From the NCBI GenBank assembly GCA_037441525.1, contig JBBISA010000001.1, positions 248,001 to 312,000 on the forward strand: a stretch of 64,000 bases of DNA, in the 5' to 3' direction. Every line of letters starts with the position of its first letter. The stretch's first letter is position 1. The position numbers and the translations under genes are program-made. This stretch comes from SKVR01 sp037441525 (GTDB lineage: Bacteria; Bacteroidota; Bacteroidia; Bacteroidales; UBA7960). The notes beneath the pieces were generated by a model, which ran no database searches, had not been told where the DNA came from, and worked only from the letters and a program-made list of their open reading frames with translations. Shown here piece after piece: positions 8,514 through 17,853 of the stretch.

Positions 8514-11500
8514 TCATAGTAAGTCGCTCAGCTCTTCAATAGAAAGGGTTTTAAGTGGATTGTTGTCGTTTATAAACATCCCGGCAAGGTCCGATTTCTT
8601 TTGCTGAAGTTTAAGTATCTTTTCCTCAACCGTATTGCGGGTAATAAACTTGTATACAAAAACATTTTTTACCTGACCAATGCGATGGGCACGATTAATA
8701 GCCTGACGCTCAACCGCCGGGTTCCACCATGGGTCAAGAATAAACACATAATCGGCTTCGGTAAGGTTTAATCCTAAACCACCCGCTTTGAGCGAAATCA
8801 GGAATAGTTGCTTTTTTTCACCGCTCTGAAAATCAGTAATCACAGCCTGCCGATCCTTTCCGTCTACTTTCCCGGTTAGATAGCTAAACGGCTGTTCTCT
8901 TTGATTAAACTCATCAGCAAACAAATTCAGGTACTTAACAAACTGGGAAAAAATGAGCACTTTGTGCCCTTCGGCAAGCAAATTTTCTATTGAGCGTATT
9001 ATCTCAATGTATTTACCTGAGCCATGAGAAAAAGTGTTGTCAATGATAGAAGGATGATTGGCAATCAGCCTGAGTTTGGTTAAACCACTTAAAATAAAAA
9101 ACCTGGCCTTATCTACTCCTTTGTCGTGGAGGCTTTGGGCAATTGCGTTGCGAATTTCAGATTTGCGGGTTTCATAATACTGCTCCTGCTCGGGTGTCAT
9201 TTCGCAATAATGGATTTTTTCGCTCAACGGGGGCAGCTCACTGGCCACCTGTTGTTTTGTGCGGCGCAGAATAAATGGCTCAACCAGTTTGTGAAGCTTA
9301 GTGCCTGTTTTTTCATCGTTCCGTTTTTCAATGGGAAAGACAAATTCCTTTTTAAAAAAACTATAACTACCAAGCATTCCAGGGTTGATAAAGGAAAATT
9401 GCGACCACAGGTCGGTAAGAGAGTTTTCGATAGGTGTACCTGTTAAGACCATCCTGAAATCGGTGTTGAGCCTGCGGATAGCCATAAAAATCCTGGATGA
9501 GGCATTTTTTATTATCTGGCTTTCATCGAGAACAATGTAACTAAACTGATACTTTTCAAGCATTTCAATATCGTTTCTAACAGTACCATAGGTGGTCAGC
9601 ACCAGATGGTAATCATTGAAGGTATCAGTACTTGTTGCCCTAGCAGTGCCGGTATGCTGGTAAACTTTCAGCCCAGGTGCAAACCGGGTTATCTCCTGTT
9701 GCCAGTTATGAACCAACGAAAGAGGCATAACCACCATGGAGCAATTTCTTGTTTGATTTATAGTGTCAATACTTTCGAAAAGGTTAAGTTGACCTTTTGG
9801 CTCAGTTAATTTACCCGCAGACAAACCATTTGGCTCATCTGAATTTGGGTTTTCAAATATTTCTTCAGAATGTGTTTGTAATAAAATGGCGAGGGTTTGA
9901 AGAGTTTTTCCCAACCCCATATCATCAGCCAGGCACCCGCCAAGCCTGTTGTTGCGCAAAAACATCATCCAGTTGTATCCATCACGCTGATAATTACGTA
10001 ACTGTGCGTTCAGGGTTGTTGGAAGTGAATGGTCAATTAGCTTCCCCCCCCAAAAAAACTGCGGAACTTTTAATCTATCCTGAACAGCTTCGCGCAAAAT
10101 GGAGTAATGATAGTTCTTTATTAGAATAGAATTACCTTTTCTATGCCCAAACTTCACAATGTCTTTATATCTGCTCATCCATTCTTCAGGAATCAGGGCT
10201 ATGGTGTTGTCGGGCAGAACATATTCACGGTTTCCGATGAGTATATTTTCAGTTAAATAGGCAAATGGAATTTCAAACTCACCGAATTGAACCATTCCAT
10301 AAAGGTCGAACCAATCGTTTTTAGAACTGGTTTTAAGATTAAGCACATACTTGCCACTTCGGTACGATTTATTAAAAATCACTTTTTCAGTTTCGATACC
10401 ATTTTTACTTAGTATTTCATGGTTCTCGCTAAACCAGTCTATTGTACGTGTTACCTGGTTCTCGATATTGTAAACTGCAGTATTTAACGCTGTTGCTGCT
10501 ATATTGAAAAGCGAATAAAAAGGGCCGTCTATTTTATTGATACTAAGTGATCGCAGCAGGTTATCAAGGCTTTTTTCGAAATCTTCATCTCTAACAACCT
10601 TGTCAAAAGCAATATCATCGCCCCCATCTCTGAAACGAACCTTTTCCTTTGCAGGATCATCGAAACGAAAAATATTGCCATTGTTGTAGCGGAAATACAA
10701 ACCCAGCACTACCCCACCCTGCCAGTGCTCCTCCATTCGCAATACCGCAACCGGTTTCTGATTTGTAACCCTTACATCGAAACCAATTGCCCTGAAGGGC
10801 TGATATAGTATACTTTTCTGAACAAATTTCTGAAAAAACTGCTTTTCAGCACTTTTGGGTACAATCAGATATTCCTTTTCGAAAAATGGTTGCAATTTTT
10901 TCCCATCCCAATCAGGTTCGAACCTCAATAATTGACCATCGAGTACCAACAGGCAAGGAAAGTTGGTAAGAAGGAACCCGTTCTTTTTGTAAAGCAGTAA
11001 GTCATTATCCTCATGCCTGACTTCGAGCCGATAGAGAGTGTGTACGGGTAATCGTTCGAAATGGAGACACGTTTCAGCCGTTTTGCGATGGAGCCGAATG
11101 GGGGTTTCCTGTATCCGTTCGTTGCCATCTCCCTTATAATACAGCGGAATTCCGTTCTCAGTAAGATGTTCGGCGCAGGTGTACAATGTTTTCTCAAGAA
11201 AAGGGCGAATATAGCGTGTTATGTAGCCTTCGTCCAGGGTTTCATAAAACCTGCTGATTTTGGGTGATTTTGGATTGAAGCGTTTGCGAAGGTTTTCATC
11301 AGAAATACGGTCGAGCATATCCAAAACCGTTGAATATTCATCTGGTAATTGGCTAAAATAATCCCATACGGTATTTTTTGTCAGCTTTTTAAAACCATAT
11401 TCAAATTGGTTTTTTGAATTTCTGACAACAGCAAATGGCTCTATCAGATACCCAAGTGCAATATGCCGGGTAATTGCAAATATCAGTTCGTGATTGACAG

Positions 11501-11528
11501 AAGATGGTGAGGTTTTTCCCGGATACAT
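8514..11528 (-). CDS. SNF2/Rad54-family DNA translocase
   Basis: About 1004 residues. The N-terminal half (1 to ~500) has no motif I can name, and bacterial SNF2 proteins often carry a variable region there. The C-terminal half is a full SNF2 motor: Walker A DDMGLGKT (about residues 533-541), DESQ box (about 667), and helicase C-terminal lobe with QAINRAHRIGQ. These proteins use ATP to move along double-stranded DNA, for example to displace bound proteins. ATG 11528 is chosen over GTG 11534, and a -7 box lies 34-41 bases upstream. No methylase, nuclease or defence gene is adjacent, so a housekeeping role (as for RapA-like proteins) is as likely as defence. Confidence 0.9.
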   Translation of the reverse strand: MYPGKTSPSSVNHELIFAITRHIALGYLIEPFAVVRNSKNQFEYGFKKLTKNTVWDYFSQLPDEYSTVLDMLDRISDENLRKRFNPKSPKISRFYETLDEGYITRYIRPFLEKTLYTCAEHLTENGIPLYYKGDGNERIQETPIRLHRKTAETCLHFERLPVHTLYRLEVRHEDNDLLLYKKNGFLLTNFPCLLVLDGQLLRFEPDWDGKKLQPFFEKEYLIVPKSAEKQFFQKFVQKSILYQPFRAIGFDVRVTNQKPVAVLRMEEHWQGGVVLGLYFRYNNGNIFRFDDPAKEKVRFRDGGDDIAFDKVVRDEDFEKSLDNLLRSLSINKIDGPFYSLFNIAATALNTAVYNIENQVTRTIDWFSENHEILSKNGIETEKVIFNKSYRSGKYVLNLKTSSKNDWFDLYGMVQFGEFEIPFAYLTENILIGNREYVLPDNTIALIPEEWMSRYKDIVKFGHRKGNSILIKNYHYSILREAVQDRLKVPQFFWGGKLIDHSLPTTLNAQLRNYQRDGYNWMMFLRNNRLGGCLADDMGLGKTLQTLAILLQTHSEEIFENPNSDEPNGLSAGKLTEPKGQLNLFESIDTINQTRNCSMVVMPLSLVHNWQQEITRFAPGLKVYQHTGTARATSTDTFNDYHLVLTTYGTVRNDIEMLEKYQFSYIVLDESQIIKNASSRIFMAIRRLNTDFRMVLTGTPIENSLTDLWSQFSFINPGMLGSYSFFKKEFVFPIEKRNDEKTGTKLHKLVEPFILRRTKQQVASELPPLSEKIHYCEMTPEQEQYYETRKSEIRNAIAQSLHDKGVDKARFFILSGLTKLRLIANHPSIIDNTFSHGSGKYIEIIRSIENLLAEGHKVLIFSQFVKYLNLFADEFNQREQPFSYLTGKVDGKDRQAVITDFQSGEKKQLFLISLKAGGLGLNLTEADYVFILDPWWNPAVERQAINRAHRIGQVKNVFVYKFITRNTVEEKILKLQQKKSDLAGMFINDNNPLKTLSIEELSDLL

Positions 11529-11561
11529 AAACACCTTGAACTTTTAATCCTTTCAAACCTG

Positions 11562-11569
11562 CAAAGGTA
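11562..11569 (-). promoter_or_regulatory. SNF2 gene promoter, -7 box
   Basis: On the minus strand the sequence reads TACCTTTG, fitting TAnnTTTG. A start site near 11555 would leave a leader of about 27 bases before ATG 11528. Confidence 0.55.
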
Positions 11570-11632
11570 TTCAATAAGTGTGTTTGTTTACATGCAATGA
11601 ACTTTTTTTACATAAATCTTCTTAAGCCCGAA

Positions 11633-11666
11633 TTAGTCATTAGGAAAGCAATGAACTAATGACTTA
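11633..11666. repeat. inverted repeat with 12-base loop
   Basis: TTAGTCATTAG (11633-11643) and CTAATGACTTA (11656-11666) are complementary at 10 of 11 positions. No T-run follows on either side, so it is not a plain terminator. It could be an operator or an mRNA structure. Confidence 0.45.
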
Positions 11667-11931
11667 GCCAGGATTAACCCCCCTTTAGAAAAACTTAATT
11701 TGTAAGCATTTCTGATTACACATATTTAGTTTTTCTTCAGCGATTTGTCAAAATAGAGGTGAAATAATTAATAACTTTAGACTATTAATTTCTAATGAAG
11801 GTCATTGGAAAAAATAGCTAAAAACAAATTTGGGTTAAATAAACCCTGTTTTGCTAATAGTTAAATCCGATGTAAAACTTAAGCCTGGCAATATGCACTT
11901 TTCTCTAATGTCTTATCTGCCAGAATCAGGT

Positions 11932-11961
11932 AAAAAAAACCCACCAATTTCCTGGCGGGTT
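11932..11961 (-). terminator. terminator of glutathione peroxidase gene
   Basis: Read on the minus strand, AACCCGCCA (11961-11953) pairs with TGGTGGGTT (11946-11938), including one G-U pair, and is followed by eight T residues. Confidence 0.85.
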
Positions 11962-11988
11962 CAGATTCAGTAAGTGTTTTCTGGATGA

Positions 11989-12555
11989 TTACTTATTAAT
12001 CCAGGCGATAATCTCTTCTGCCATAGGGTCTTTTCTTGGTTCAAAATAGCTCACCAGATTGCCCTTTTCATCAATAAGGTATTTCTGAAAATTCCATGAA
12101 ACTTCCGAATCCATTACTCCATTTTTGTCTTTCCGGGTTAACCACTGGTAAAGTGGATGCATATCATCACCTTTTACAGATATTTTGGACATCATGGGAA
12201 AAGTAACACCATAGTTCTCCTGGCAAAAAGTGATTATTTCTTCATCGGTGCCTGGCTCCTGGTTGCGGAAGTTATTGGCTGGAAAACCAATTATAACAAA
12301 ATTTTTGTTGCTATATTGCCTGTAAAGTTTCTCAAGTCCTTCAAACTGTGGCGTCAGACCGCATTTGGAAGCGGTGTTCACTACCATCACTTTCTTGCCC
12401 TTCAAATCGGCCAGATTAAATGCATCGCCATATATATCGGTTACCACAAAATCGTGCAATGAAATGCGATTGTGGGTTTCTTTGTTGGGTAAAAATGCCA
12501 TAAGGGTTATAGAAATAAGCAATATTACCGGAATAATTAAAACGTACTTTTTCAT
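11989..12555 (-). CDS. Cys-type glutathione peroxidase, membrane-anchored or exported
   Basis: It reduces peroxides; bacterial Cys forms usually take electrons from thioredoxin. The peroxidatic cysteine is C65 in NTASKCGLTPQ, with Q99 in NQEP and W154-N155 in SWNF completing the catalytic tetrad. C111 in ITFCQENYGVTFP lies where the resolving cysteine of thioredoxin-dependent forms is found. The usual FPCNQF motif is FPANNF here, a mild deviation. Residues 4-22 are hydrophobic with a lysine-rich start, so the enzyme is probably anchored in the inner membrane facing the periplasm, or secreted. It is a single-gene unit ending in a strong terminator. Confidence 0.9.
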   Translation of the reverse strand: MKKYVLIIPVILLISITLMAFLPNKETHNRISLHDFVVTDIYGDAFNLADLKGKKVMVVNTASKCGLTPQFEGLEKLYRQYSNKNFVIIGFPANNFRNQEPGTDEEIITFCQENYGVTFPMMSKISVKGDDMHPLYQWLTRKDKNGVMDSEVSWNFQKYLIDEKGNLVSYFEPRKDPMAEEIIAWINK

Positions 12556-12673
12556 ATCAATATCAATTTGGTTTAAAATAAATCTGAAAATTCATCGTAG
12601 AATCCCGATAAACAATCTGTCTTCCTAACAAAATATTTACATTATTGTTTCGAGACCGATCAATTTTGAAATG

Positions 12674-12681
12674 TACTTTTG
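12674..12681 (+). promoter_or_regulatory. cysQ-like gene promoter, -7 box
   Basis: TACTTTTG fits TAnnTTTG. It places transcription start near 12688, after the in-frame TTG at 12645, and so supports ATG 12711 as the translation start. Confidence 0.6.
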
Positions 12682-12710
12682 CCGAAGCAATTTTCAATCC
12701 TATTTTTTTT

Positions 12711-13568
12711 ATGACACCTTCACATCCCTATTACTATCTGGCCTTGCAGGCTGCTGTAAGAGCAAGCCGGGTAATCATGGAAATCTACAATAATGGTTTC
12801 GAAACTGAATTTAAAAAAGATGGTTCACCTATAACCACTGCCGACAGGGCATCCAATGATTTAATATTCAATTTATTATCTACTACGGGCTTTGGTTTTA
12901 TAAGCGAAGAATCGCCCCTTGAAGACCCCTTAACAAGGCAGCAACACGAGTACACATGGATAGTTGACCCAATAGACGGCACAAAGGAGTTTACTTGTCG
13001 AAATGGTGAATTTACCGTTAATATTGCTTTGGTGCACAAACAGCAATTGGTTTTTGGTATTGTTACGGCACCGGCTATCAACCAGGCTTGGTTTGGATGG
13101 ATTGGCCATGGAGCATGGAAAATTAATAAGCTTAATGAAATGGGAATGAACAATACAATTCAATCAACCCACGACATTATTGCCGCAAGCCAGTCTATAC
13201 AACCCAATTTAAATTCGCAAAACATTGTTTTTGCTGTTAGCAGATCGCACCTTACCGAAACCACAAAAAAAATGACATCTCTCCTGTTTGGGAACTTCGA
13301 TCAACTCAACACCATTGCCATCGGAAGCTCCATTAAATTCTGTATGGTAGCCGAAGGCAAAGCAGATATCTACCTTAGAGCCGACCCTATAAACGAATGG
13401 GATACCGCCGCCGGACATGCTGTTTTGCTGGCTGCAGGGGGAAGTGTTGTGGGCTGGCCCCATAACAGCCCTATACTCTATAACAAGGATGACCTCATCA
13501 ATCCCGGATTCGTTGCCATGGGCAATAATGGTTTAATCCCTGATTTGCTGGCCAAATTTCCTTCGTAA
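12711..13568 (+). CDS. cysQ: 3'(2'),5'-bisphosphate nucleotidase, CysQ type
   Basis: A 285-residue inositol monophosphatase-superfamily enzyme. CysQ removes the 3'-phosphate from PAP and PAPS during sulfur assimilation. The Mg2+ site is visible as ISEESP, then WIVDPIDGTKEF (the KEF ending is typical of CysQ rather than inositol monophosphatase), and the C-terminal motif EWDTAAGHAVLLAAGG. Start ATG 12711 is supported by the -7 box at 12674. Its 3' end overlaps the convergent DMT transporter gene by 36 bases. General inositol phosphatase activity cannot be excluded from sequence. Confidence 0.85.
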   Translation: MTPSHPYYYLALQAAVRASRVIMEIYNNGFETEFKKDGSPITTADRASNDLIFNLLSTTGFGFISEESPLEDPLTRQQHEYTWIVDPIDGTKEFTCRNGEFTVNIALVHKQQLVFGIVTAPAINQAWFGWIGHGAWKINKLNEMGMNNTIQSTHDIIAASQSIQPNLNSQNIVFAVSRSHLTETTKKMTSLLFGNFDQLNTIAIGSSIKFCMVAEGKADIYLRADPINEWDTAAGHAVLLAAGGSVVGWPHNSPILYNKDDLINPGFVAMGNNGLIPDLLAKFPS

Positions 13569-14426
13569 TAAAGGATAGGAGAATACTGAGATTAATATTA
13601 TCAGTGTTCCCATGTAAAACCCTGCCGACATCTTTTCGCTCTCACCAAAAATAAGGTAGGCCAGAATGATTCCATATACCGGCTCAAGATTAATAGAAAG
13701 TACCACAGTGTATGCTGAAAGAACTTTCATAATTTCAACTATTGCAGTGAAAGCATAAGAGGTACAAAGCAAACTCAGGATTATTAACCAGCCAACATCG
13801 GGAAGCGAAAGAAGAAAAAAACCACCATCCGGATGCGAATAGCCAATATAAAAAACGGAAATAGCTGCAAATCCGCCAATCATTTCGTAAAAACTGATAA
13901 CCGTTGGATTCCACCGATGACTGATATTGCGGTTTAAAACCACAAATAACCCATTTAATAAGGCCGAAATCAGTGAGTATAAAATTCCTTCAAAATAGTT
14001 AATCTCAAACCTGAAAATCAAATAAATACCAAATATTATCACCAATCCTATCAAAACTTCAAGCCAGAATATCTTTCTACCCTGCAAAATTGGCTCAAGA
14101 AAACTCGTAAAAAGTGTTGTAGATGCAAACACACCCAGAGTAACCGATACATTAGATACTTTTATAGCATGGAAAAAGGTTATCCAGTGCAATGCAACCA
14201 ATATACCTATGGATAGCAGGTGAAATAGTTGTTTCCTGTTTACTTTGATGGGAATTTTCTGTATCAAAAGAAAAAGATATAATCCCACTGTGGCAAACAA
14301 CATCCGGTACCAAACCAATGCAATGGCATCAAGGGTTATAAGTGCTCCCAAAATGGCAGTAAATCCGAGTAAAATAACAATAAAATGAAGATGAATATAC
14401 TGTGCTAAATGTTTGCCTGTGAACAT
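13533..14426 (-). CDS. DMT-superfamily (EamA) transporter
   Basis: A 297-residue inner-membrane protein with about ten hydrophobic segments arranged as two EamA halves, each of five spans. The family exports or imports small metabolites such as amino acids and purines; nothing in the sequence fixes the substrate. The ATG lies one base after the stop of the upstream P-loop kinase gene, so the two genes form an operon. The last 36 bases overlap the cysQ-like gene on the other strand, so the tails of the two transcripts are complementary. Confidence 0.85.
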   Translation of the reverse strand: MFTGKHLAQYIHLHFIVILLGFTAILGALITLDAIALVWYRMLFATVGLYLFLLIQKIPIKVNRKQLFHLLSIGILVALHWITFFHAIKVSNVSVTLGVFASTTLFTSFLEPILQGRKIFWLEVLIGLVIIFGIYLIFRFEINYFEGILYSLISALLNGLFVVLNRNISHRWNPTVISFYEMIGGFAAISVFYIGYSHPDGGFFLLSLPDVGWLIILSLLCTSYAFTAIVEIMKVLSAYTVVLSINLEPVYGIILAYLIFGESEKMSAGFYMGTLIILISVFSYPLLRRKFGQQIRD

Positions 14427-14427
14427 A

Positions 14428-14970
14428 TTAAACTGCTTTGTTTATTTTAATGTAATTATCAATTATTTCGATGGCGTTTTCAAGGCGTTTCCCTCCATTT
14501 CCTGATACTACAAAATATGGGAATTGGTACTGTTCAAGTTCGTGCTTGTACCATCGAAAAAAATAGTCTCTCAGATGCGGATGTTCCCTCTGCACATCAA
14601 ACTCCCACGGCAGATCAATATTGCACAATAAAAACAAATCATAGGTATTCCTTTCAATCATATCTTCAATCCAACCATGACACTTTTCGAATTTGTGCAA
14701 ACACCAAATCTTGGTTACAAGTAACTCCGTATCGCAAAAAACAAATTCCTTGCTGCTTCCCGAACAAACCATAACCTCATTTTCTATCTGCTTGCGGGCA
14801 ATTACCAATATATCGTCATAGCTATAAGCACGATTCAGGTGTGCAATATATTCGCGGGCATATTCTTCATTTATATCACCATTGTAATGCAGGGCAAGAG
14901 CCCTGGTCAGAGCCGATTTTCCGGTTGATTCAGGACCTGTAACAGCAATCTTAAGTGGTTTCTTTTGCAT
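14428..14970 (-). CDS. NadR-like P-loop kinase/ATPase
   Basis: About 180 residues from ATG 14970. The start reads MQKKPLKIAVTGPESTGKSAL, a Walker A loop right at the N-terminus, followed by EEYAREYI as in the ribosylnicotinamide kinase domain of NadR. In NadR this domain phosphorylates nicotinamide riboside for NAD salvage. The adenylyltransferase domain of full-length NadR is absent, and no pnuC transporter is adjacent, though a DMT transporter gene follows directly. The frame extends upstream to 15042, but the -7 box at 15040-15047 makes that start impossible; ATG 14979 is also possible. Confidence 0.7.
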   Translation of the reverse strand: MQKKPLKIAVTGPESTGKSALTRALALHYNGDINEEYAREYIAHLNRAYSYDDILVIARKQIENEVMVCSGSSKEFVFCDTELLVTKIWCLHKFEKCHGWIEDMIERNTYDLFLLCNIDLPWEFDVQREHPHLRDYFFRWYKHELEQYQFPYFVVSGNGGKRLENAIEIIDNYIKINKAV

Positions 14971-15039
14971 AAATATCATCAATATTTTCTTTAACACAGA
15001 AAAGCCTTGCTCCAGGACGATGAGAAAATATCGGGGCTG

Positions 15040-15047
15040 CAAAAATA
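15040..15047 (-). promoter_or_regulatory. NadR-like gene promoter, -7 box
   Basis: The minus strand reads TATTTTTG, matching TAnnTTTG. It drives the NadR-like and DMT genes with a leader of about 60 bases. Confidence 0.55.
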
Positions 15048-15205
15048 AAACAATAAGCCTATCTTGTTTAAAAAAAAACTATATTAGGCCGGTTCGCCCC
15101 GAAAAATATAATAGTTTCATTCACTGAATAATATGTACAATAAAAAAAATTAACACCCTGTCAAAATGCCGTGATTTACGGTAAAACGTGGAAAAAATTA
15201 TTTAC

Positions 15206-15213
15206 TATATTTG
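15206..15213 (+). promoter_or_regulatory. cheR-like gene promoter, -7 box
   Basis: TATATTTG fits TAnnTTTG and lies 27 bases before the CheR-like ATG. It is the probable first promoter of the signalling island. Confidence 0.55.
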
Positions 15214-15240
15214 TTCCCAGTTGACTAAAAATACTGATGG

Positions 15241-16092
15241 ATGAACCGAGCAAATAATGAAGAGATAGATATCGGCATTTCCGGAATACGGAAAATTACC
15301 GATATCGTTAAGCAGCGTTACAATTTCGACCTGAACATTTATGCCGGTACATCGCTTAAAAGACGGATTGCCCGTATAATTCAGAACAATGAGCTGAAAA
15401 CTCTTGATGGACTGGCAGATACGCTCGAAAAAAACCCGTCATTCTTTACCACCTTCCAAACCCAACTTAGCGTAGAAGGCACTGAGTTTTTCAGAGACCC
15501 GGCATTCTGGAGATTATTCAGGGACGAAATATGTAAATCCCTTAAAAATAACCATTCAAAAATTAAAATATGGCTCCCCGGATGTTCATCAGGTGAAGAG
15601 GTGATTACAACTGCCATTACCCTTAAAGAAGCAGGCATATTAGAAAATTCTGCAATTTTTGCAACAGATTTAAATGACTACATTATCAGTCAAAGCCCTA
15701 AAAAAGTTTATAACAATAGTATCCTCGAAATTTCTGAGAATAACTACAAAAGGTTCAGAGAAGATGAATCTGCTTCATTTTCTATTTATTACAATGCCAA
15801 GCCTGGTGGTTTTACATTTGCTGATGACTTGTATAAAAATATAGACTATGATGTTTTTGATGAAAACGACACCAAAAACATCAAAGCCGTTAATGTTATC
15901 ATTTGCAGAAACTATTTTATATACCTGAACGCAACATACCAGGAAAAACTTCTTGAATTATTTTCTGATAAACTGATAATGAATGGTTTTTTTGCCATTG
16001 GGAACAAAGAAACAATTAGTTTTTGTAAGGATTACCGAAAATTTGCCATAATAAACGAGACTGAGAAAATATATAAGAAAATTGCTCCTTAG
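15241..16092 (+). CDS. CheR-type protein methyltransferase, stand-alone
   Basis: CheR transfers a methyl group from S-adenosylmethionine to glutamates of chemoreceptors. An N-terminal helical domain (about 1-85) contains the basic LKRRI segment and the EFFRD motif that corresponds to TxFFRD. The SAM fold follows with LPGCSSGEE at 112-120 (usual form AGCSTGEEPYS), FATDLN, and CRNYFIYL near residue 222 (usual CRNVLIY). The changes around the SAM loop are larger than usual, but the core acidic and cysteine positions are kept. A CheB gene follows 58 bases later. No chemoreceptor is present in the window, so its substrate is unclear. Confidence 0.85.
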   Translation: MNRANNEEIDIGISGIRKITDIVKQRYNFDLNIYAGTSLKRRIARIIQNNELKTLDGLADTLEKNPSFFTTFQTQLSVEGTEFFRDPAFWRLFRDEICKSLKNNHSKIKIWLPGCSSGEEVITTAITLKEAGILENSAIFATDLNDYIISQSPKKVYNNSILEISENNYKRFREDESASFSIYYNAKPGGFTFADDLYKNIDYDVFDENDTKNIKAVNVIICRNYFIYLNATYQEKLLELFSDKLIMNGFFAIGNKETISFCKDYRKFAIINETEKIYKKIAP

Positions 16093-16150
16093 TTTTTAGT
16101 AAGTCCCCAAACCAATTCTCTAACGAATGATTGTTACATAAGAGTGGTTC

Positions 16151-16726
16151 ATGAAATATAAAATTATAATAATCGGAGGTTCAGCAGGAAGCTTTCAGCT
16201 TGTAACCAAAATCCTGAGTAAGTTGCCGGCTAATTTTAATTACCCGGTTGTTTTGGCATTGCACAGACTTAAGCATGTAAGACACGGATTTGTTGAAGCT
16301 CTTTCAATTAAGTCAACCCTCCCTGTTATTGAACCACACGATAAAGACCCCATAAAACCCGGAAAAGTTTACCTGGCACCAGCCAATTACCATCTTTATA
16401 TAGAGCTGGCAGGTAAATTTGCTCTTTCTACCGAAGAACCTGTTAACCATTCACGCCCGGCAATCGACCTTACCTTTGCTACTGGTGCTTATTGCTACAA
16501 AGAAAAAACTGTGGGGATTATTCTTTCTGGAGCCAACAAAGATGGTGCTATGGGTCTTAAAAAAGTAAAAGATTGGGGCGGACTTACAATCGTTCAGGAC
16601 CCGGCCGAAGCACAAATAACAACAATGCCTTTGGCTGCACTTGAAAAAACCGAGAAAAAGGTAAACCATATTATGAAGGTTGACGAGATAATAAATTTTC
16701 TACATTCAATAAATAAGATAGCCTGA
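16151..16726 (+). CDS. CheB-type methylesterase catalytic domain, stand-alone
   Basis: 191 residues comprising only the CheB catalytic domain; the receiver domain that normally controls CheB is missing. The catalytic triad is visible: S11 in GGSAGSF, H38 in LALHR and D131 in GANKDGAMG. The enzyme should remove methyl groups or deamidate glutamines on a target protein. It directly follows the CheR-like gene, so the two form a reversible methylation pair without CheA, CheW or a chemoreceptor nearby. The GGSAGS motif differs from the commoner GASAGG. Confidence 0.9.
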   Translation: MKYKIIIIGGSAGSFQLVTKILSKLPANFNYPVVLALHRLKHVRHGFVEALSIKSTLPVIEPHDKDPIKPGKVYLAPANYHLYIELAGKFALSTEEPVNHSRPAIDLTFATGAYCYKEKTVGIILSGANKDGAMGLKKVKDWGGLTIVQDPAEAQITTMPLAALEKTEKKVNHIMKVDEIINFLHSINKIA

Positions 16727-16888
16727 GAATCAAAAACCTGATAGTTGAAATTATTTTTCGACTTTAATCAGTTTTAAAAGAAAAAACCGAACCGTAATGT
16801 CCTTTTTTACGTATTAATACTGTGAATAAGCATAAGTGGTTCCACTGTGAAGCCTTAATATCAAATTGCAAAAATTAATAATCAAGCA

Positions 16889-17722
16889 ATGAAAAACTGG
16901 AAATTGATACTTTATATATTGATTGAATTGGTTTTAATTCTGTTTGCCCGGCTTGTCTTCTTAAATACAGGAAAAATTAACCAGATTCTTACAGGTACCG
17001 ATTTGCTTTACAAAGCAGAACCCCTAATTCAGAACCTAAATATTCTTCAGGCGTTATTGGTTTTCACCCCTTTCATTGTGGTGTTATATCTTATAGTTGC
17101 CGAGCTGGCTGCAATGAACCGCAAAAGAATTGAGCAGGAACATAAGCTAAAAGAAGCCTCTGAAACTGTTGAAACAGAAGTAAAGGAAGACCCCGAAGAA
17201 CTGTTGCGGCAACAGGAACAATTGCTTGCCGAACAATTGGAAAATAACCGAAAGAAGCTGTATGCCTGCCTTACAAAGGAGCTAAAAAATGGCAAGGTTT
17301 CCAACGCAAAAGTCGTTTCAGAAACAATATTAAGCTGTATATCAAAGGTTTATGAAATAACCCAGGCTGAAATATTCCTAAGGCAGAAAACAACAGAATC
17401 AGATAAACTTGTGTTGTCATCAACATACGCATTTTATATTCCTGAGGAAAAAGTTTATGAATTCGAAATAGGTGAAGGATTGATTGGGCAGGTGGCAAAG
17501 GCAGGCGAAGCTCTGTATATTGGTGAGTTGCCCCAGGGCTATATTACAGTTAAGTCGGGTTTGGGCTCTGCTACCCCATCACATCTGGCTATAATTCCAT
17601 GGAAAAACAAAGAAGGAGAAGTGTTTGCAATTATTGAAATTGCAACTTTCAAATCATTGACAAAAAAAGACATGGAGCTAATACAGACACTTGACGATAA
17701 ACTGGTAGATTTCTACCATTAA
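16889..17722 (+). CDS. membrane GAF-domain sensor protein
   Basis: 277 residues. Two hydrophobic spans (about 6-25 and 52-72) enclose a short periplasmic loop, followed by a glutamate/glutamine-rich coiled coil (about 78-135) and a C-terminal GAF domain (about 140-275). The GAF part shares the GEGLIGQ motif and the ELPxxY...SGLG pattern with the GAF domain of the phosphatase in the next gene, so the two are probably paralogous. There is no output domain, so it must signal through contact. It lies between the CheR/CheB pair and the phosphatase gene on the same strand. Confidence 0.75.
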   Translation: MKNWKLILYILIELVLILFARLVFLNTGKINQILTGTDLLYKAEPLIQNLNILQALLVFTPFIVVLYLIVAELAAMNRKRIEQEHKLKEASETVETEVKEDPEELLRQQEQLLAEQLENNRKKLYACLTKELKNGKVSNAKVVSETILSCISKVYEITQAEIFLRQKTTESDKLVLSSTYAFYIPEEKVYEFEIGEGLIGQVAKAGEALYIGELPQGYITVKSGLGSATPSHLAIIPWKNKEGEVFAIIEIATFKSLTKKDMELIQTLDDKLVDFYH

Positions 17723-17773
17723 TTTTTTTAATAATTGCGTAATTCACAGGTTTTTTTCCATACTTTTTCAATG

Positions 17774-17781
17774 TATTTTTG
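17774..17781 (+). promoter_or_regulatory. promoter of the SiaA-like phosphatase gene, -7 box
   Basis: TATTTTTG matches TAnnTTTG, 72 bases before the ATG. It may drive the whole phosphatase-kinase-phosphoprotein-transporter run. Confidence 0.55.
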
Positions 17782-17853
17782 CGCAATCACATGTTTTAGA
17801 GCACCCTTTTGATTATAATTTACAGGTGGCCATGTTAACAAACAATTTTATAT

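Larger units (their letters stand above)
11529..11988. other. 460-base intergenic region
   Basis: It separates two minus-strand genes. It holds the helicase promoter (11562-11569), an inverted repeat (11633-11666) and the terminator of the glutathione peroxidase gene (11932-11961). The rest is AT-rich; I see no coding frame or RNA gene there. Confidence 0.6.

Noticed and set aside
8514..11528. SNF2 protein as part of a phage-defence system
   Set aside because: Neighbouring genes are gyrB and glutathione peroxidase; no methylase, nuclease or other defence partner is present.
12645..12710. TTG start of the cysQ-like gene at 12645
   Set aside because: The -7 box at 12674-12681 lies downstream of it, and the family start fits ATG 12711.
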